From positions 1 to 45,421 of the forward strand of contig JAFTVY010000073.1 in the NCBI GenBank assembly GCA_017465545.1: 45,421 nt of DNA. The letters are read 5' to 3'. Each line of letters starts with the position of its first letter. Positions within the stretch are counted from its first letter, which is position 1. Of the stretch, positions 43,768 through 45,421 are shown piece by piece. The translations under genes were made by a program, and so were the position numbers. The notes under the pieces are model-generated. The model ran no database searches, was not told the DNA's origin, and was given only the letters and a program-made list of their open reading frames with translations. Source of the stretch: Ruminiclostridium sp. GTDB lineage: Bacteria > Bacillota > Clostridia > Oscillospirales > Ruminococcaceae.

Positions 43768-43835
43768 GGACAAAACGCACTTCTGCTTTGTATTACATAT
43801 AGCAACCAATCTGTAGGAGGGAAGAAAATGAAAAA
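43768..43835 (+). repeat. 68-bp direct repeat, copy 1 (leader, RBS and start codon)
   Basis: The block from GGACAAAACGCACTTCTGC to the first codons after the ATG at 43828 recurs at 44567-44634 with three base differences. It includes the TAGGAGG ribosome binding site. Confidence 0.9.
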
Positions 43836-44484
43836 ACATCGTTGCCCATACTGTGGCGATGAATGTCTGACTTTTTTTGGCAGAAATTTTTCAAGCGATC
43901 TGAGAAGCGAGACATATACAGAAAAAGGTGGCTCGAAGTGTCCATCCTGCCATAATTACTTTTCGCAGTATATCAGAAAAAACGCAGTAGCAATTCCAAT
44001 GGTTATATTGGCTATTGCATGGTCCATAGCTTCATTTTACTTTATTTTCGCTGTAAATAAGTATTTTATTATACTCTTCGCTATATCAATACCATTGCTT
44101 GTTGTTTTGACTGCGGTAATATTCAATTTTTCAGCTTCTCTTACCCAATATGACCAGAAAAATAGAGAACATATCATCCCAACCCCTGATAAAGATATAT
44201 CCATAATTCTGGATAAACCCGGCAGAAAAATAAAATATCTTTCTATCTATGGTGTGCGGTTTAAAAAGAAAACAAACAATGTCAGATTTCATGAGACCTT
44301 TAAAAATGACCTTGTGCCTGTGGTGTTTCTCAATAAAGAGAAAACCACAGAATTGCCAATACATATTATAAAGGCACAATTTGTTCCTGAAATGTTGCTG
44401 GCAGATGGCACAGAGCTTGAAATCATAGATAACGGAAAAGTTATCGGAACAGGTGTTTTTAGCAATAAGAGGGAACAAACTTAA
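43828..44484 (+). CDS. Zinc-ribbon membrane protein, function unknown
   Basis: ATG at 43828 with TAGGAGG upstream is preferred; a longer frame from 43765 would start inside the shared repeat. The 218-residue protein opens with a zinc ribbon (CPYCG at about 6-10, CPSCH at about 39-43), then two membrane segments (about 54-74 and 78-100) and a C-terminal domain of about 110 residues rich in strands. The order is the reverse of the ribbon-last proteins at 4979-8440. No family is recognised. It shares its start region with the lipoprotein gene downstream. Confidence 0.75.
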   Translation: MKKHRCPYCGDECLTFFGRNFSSDLRSETYTEKGGSKCPSCHNYFSQYIRKNAVAIPMVILAIAWSIASFYFIFAVNKYFIILFAISIPLLVVLTAVIFNFSASLTQYDQKNREHIIPTPDKDISIILDKPGRKIKYLSIYGVRFKKKTNNVRFHETFKNDLVPVVFLNKEKTTELPIHIIKAQFVPEMLLADGTELEIIDNGKVIGTGVFSNKREQT

Positions 44485-44546
44485 TTAAGGAATCCGGCAT
44501 TACGATTTTCCCACCCTGAACCCCAAACTACTCTTCCCGCCATCTC

Positions 44547-44568
44547 CCGATACGCTCTACCGTATCGG
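44547..44568 (+). other. 8-bp perfect hairpin at the edge of repeat copy 2
   Basis: CCGATACG pairs with CGTATCGG around the loop CTCTAC. No T run follows. It abuts the 68-bp repeat and may mark a duplication or insertion boundary, or end the upstream transcript weakly. Confidence 0.5.
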
Positions 44569-44634
44569 ACAAAACGCACTTCTGCTTTGTATTATATATA
44601 GCAACCAATCTGTAGGAGGAAAGGAAATGAAAAA
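44567..44634 (+). repeat. 68-bp direct repeat, copy 2 (leader, RBS and start codon)
   Basis: Matches 43768-43835 at 65 of 68 positions. The upstream sequence differs between copies, so the promoter seen before copy 1 is not duplicated. Confidence 0.9.
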
Positions 44635-45421
44635 GCTTACATCACTTATTTTGACTCTTGGGATGATGCTTACCCTTACTGCCTGCTCACAGGACAACGT
44701 AAGCGGCAGTTCATCAGTTAAGGAGAATACATCGCAGAATAACACCAGTCATTCAGAGGTTGCACCATGCTTTTACATAATGTCACAGAAAGCTCTTGAT
44801 AGTGCCATTGAGACTGATAAATATGCCCAGATGACATCTGAAGGAAATTTTTCGCACAGGTATTTTGTAGCAGAAGAGCCTGAAAGTAAAATTCTTGATG
44901 TACTGGAGGATTATCACAAGGGCAAACATCAGATAACAAATGAATATGATATAGTGACGTATACATATTGTCCTTTCTTTAAGCCTATCAAGAATAATTT
45001 TACCTTTTTCGACAGAGATATAGAACAGATAATGTTTTCCGAATACAGTGTTAGCTATCAACTTGAATCGGATAAATTTTACTCTATGCTTTACTTTGCC
45101 TACAAGGAAGAAGAGTACGATTTCACAAAGATATATTCAGATGTCAAGCTACAGGAAAGCTTTTATGCACCCGGGACCTCTGAAGACAGAAATGTTCTGA
45201 ATCGTATAAACGGAGCAGAAATCTTATACAGCTACAACTATTCCGGCGGTAAACTTTCAGGTGTAGAAATGAAAATAGACAACTGGTTGTTTAAATTCGG
45301 CTTTGACACCGAAGATGATTTTAATGCAATAAAAGCAATCACCGAAAGGGAGACTGTGGAAAAATTCATAGCAGATGTAAGAGAAATTGCCAAAAACGAA
45401 TTTTATGATTACAGGCGAAAG
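44627..45421 (+). CDS. Lipoprotein, function unknown (3' end beyond window)
   Basis: The frame is open from the ATG at 44627 to the right edge (265 codons). The N-terminus is a lipoprotein signal: MKKL, a hydrophobic stretch and the lipobox LTAC, giving Cys20 as lipidated residue, followed by a Ser/Asn-rich spacer. The mature part has no recognised family and many Tyr and Phe residues. It is likely anchored on the outer face of the membrane. Its start region duplicates that of the preceding zinc-ribbon gene; the two products are otherwise unrelated. Confidence 0.8.
   Translation, partial: MKKLTSLILTLGMMLTLTACSQDNVSGSSSVKENTSQNNTSHSEVAPCFYIMSQKALDSAIETDKYAQMTSEGNFSHRYFVAEEPESKILDVLEDYHKGKHQITNEYDIVTYTYCPFFKPIKNNFTFFDRDIEQIMFSEYSVSYQLESDKFYSMLYFAYKEEEYDFTKIYSDVKLQESFYAPGTSEDRNVLNRINGAEILYSYNYSGGKLSGVEMKIDNWLFKFGFDTEDDFNAIKAITERETVEKFIADVREIAKNEFYDYRRK

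Overview
The window looks like a chromosome segment of a low-GC Gram-positive anaerobe of the Oscillospiraceae/Ruminococcaceae type. It suggests a motile, plant-fibre-degrading gut or rumen clostridium, perhaps near Ruminococcus or [Eubacterium] siraeum; this placement is inferred from memory of gene content and style, not from a search. Pointers are AGGAGG-type ribosome binding sites, near-consensus sigma-A promoters (TTGACA, 17 bp, TATAAT), secreted GH5 cellulases with fibronectin type III modules, Cna-B surface proteins, a Gram-positive yerC/hslO/recJ/rel neighbourhood and flagellar/chemotaxis genes. No rRNA, tRNA, CRISPR array, transposase or phage gene was seen.

Left part (1-8600, minus strand): a giant secreted surface protein, cut by the left edge, preceded by a five-gene operon of small membrane proteins. 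Four of the five end in zinc ribbons and two carry Gln/Asn/Tyr/Gly-rich prion-like linkers. A frameshifted remnant of one more zinc ribbon sits inside the operon. Two back-to-back consensus promoters separate this operon from galE.

Middle (8640-20200, plus strand): galE; a Nudix hydrolase and thioesterase pair; a six-gene stress/housekeeping operon (yerC, methyltransferase, hslO, recJ, rel, metallo-beta-lactamase-fold hydrolase); a coiled-coil zinc-ribbon protein; an AraC-type DNA-binding domain fused to a GGDEF domain; and a family 2 glycosyltransferase.

Core of interest (20200-31960): on the minus strand cheA, cheW, cheR and cheB run with only a 17-bp gap into two tandem GH5 endoglucanase genes, a unit of about 9.5 kb that appears to join taxis signalling to cellulose hydrolysis. 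Its CheB has a receiver domain that lost its phosphorylation residues. Divergent from it are a FliK-like protein and a stand-alone FlhB C-terminal domain (FlhX/YlqH type), so flagellar, sensory and cellulolytic genes share one locus.

Right part (32000-45421): an ECF transporter S component, a gene remnant, a small membrane protein, then a consensus promoter with a strongly structured leader driving an alpha/beta hydrolase, a membrane-anchored MurF-like ligase, Ddl, an RluA-type pseudouridine synthase and a nitroreductase. After these come a hexapeptide acetyltransferase, a heterodimeric ABC exporter (minus strand) with a long-stem leader, and two genes (zinc-ribbon membrane protein, lipoprotein cut by the right edge) that share a nearly identical 68-bp start region.
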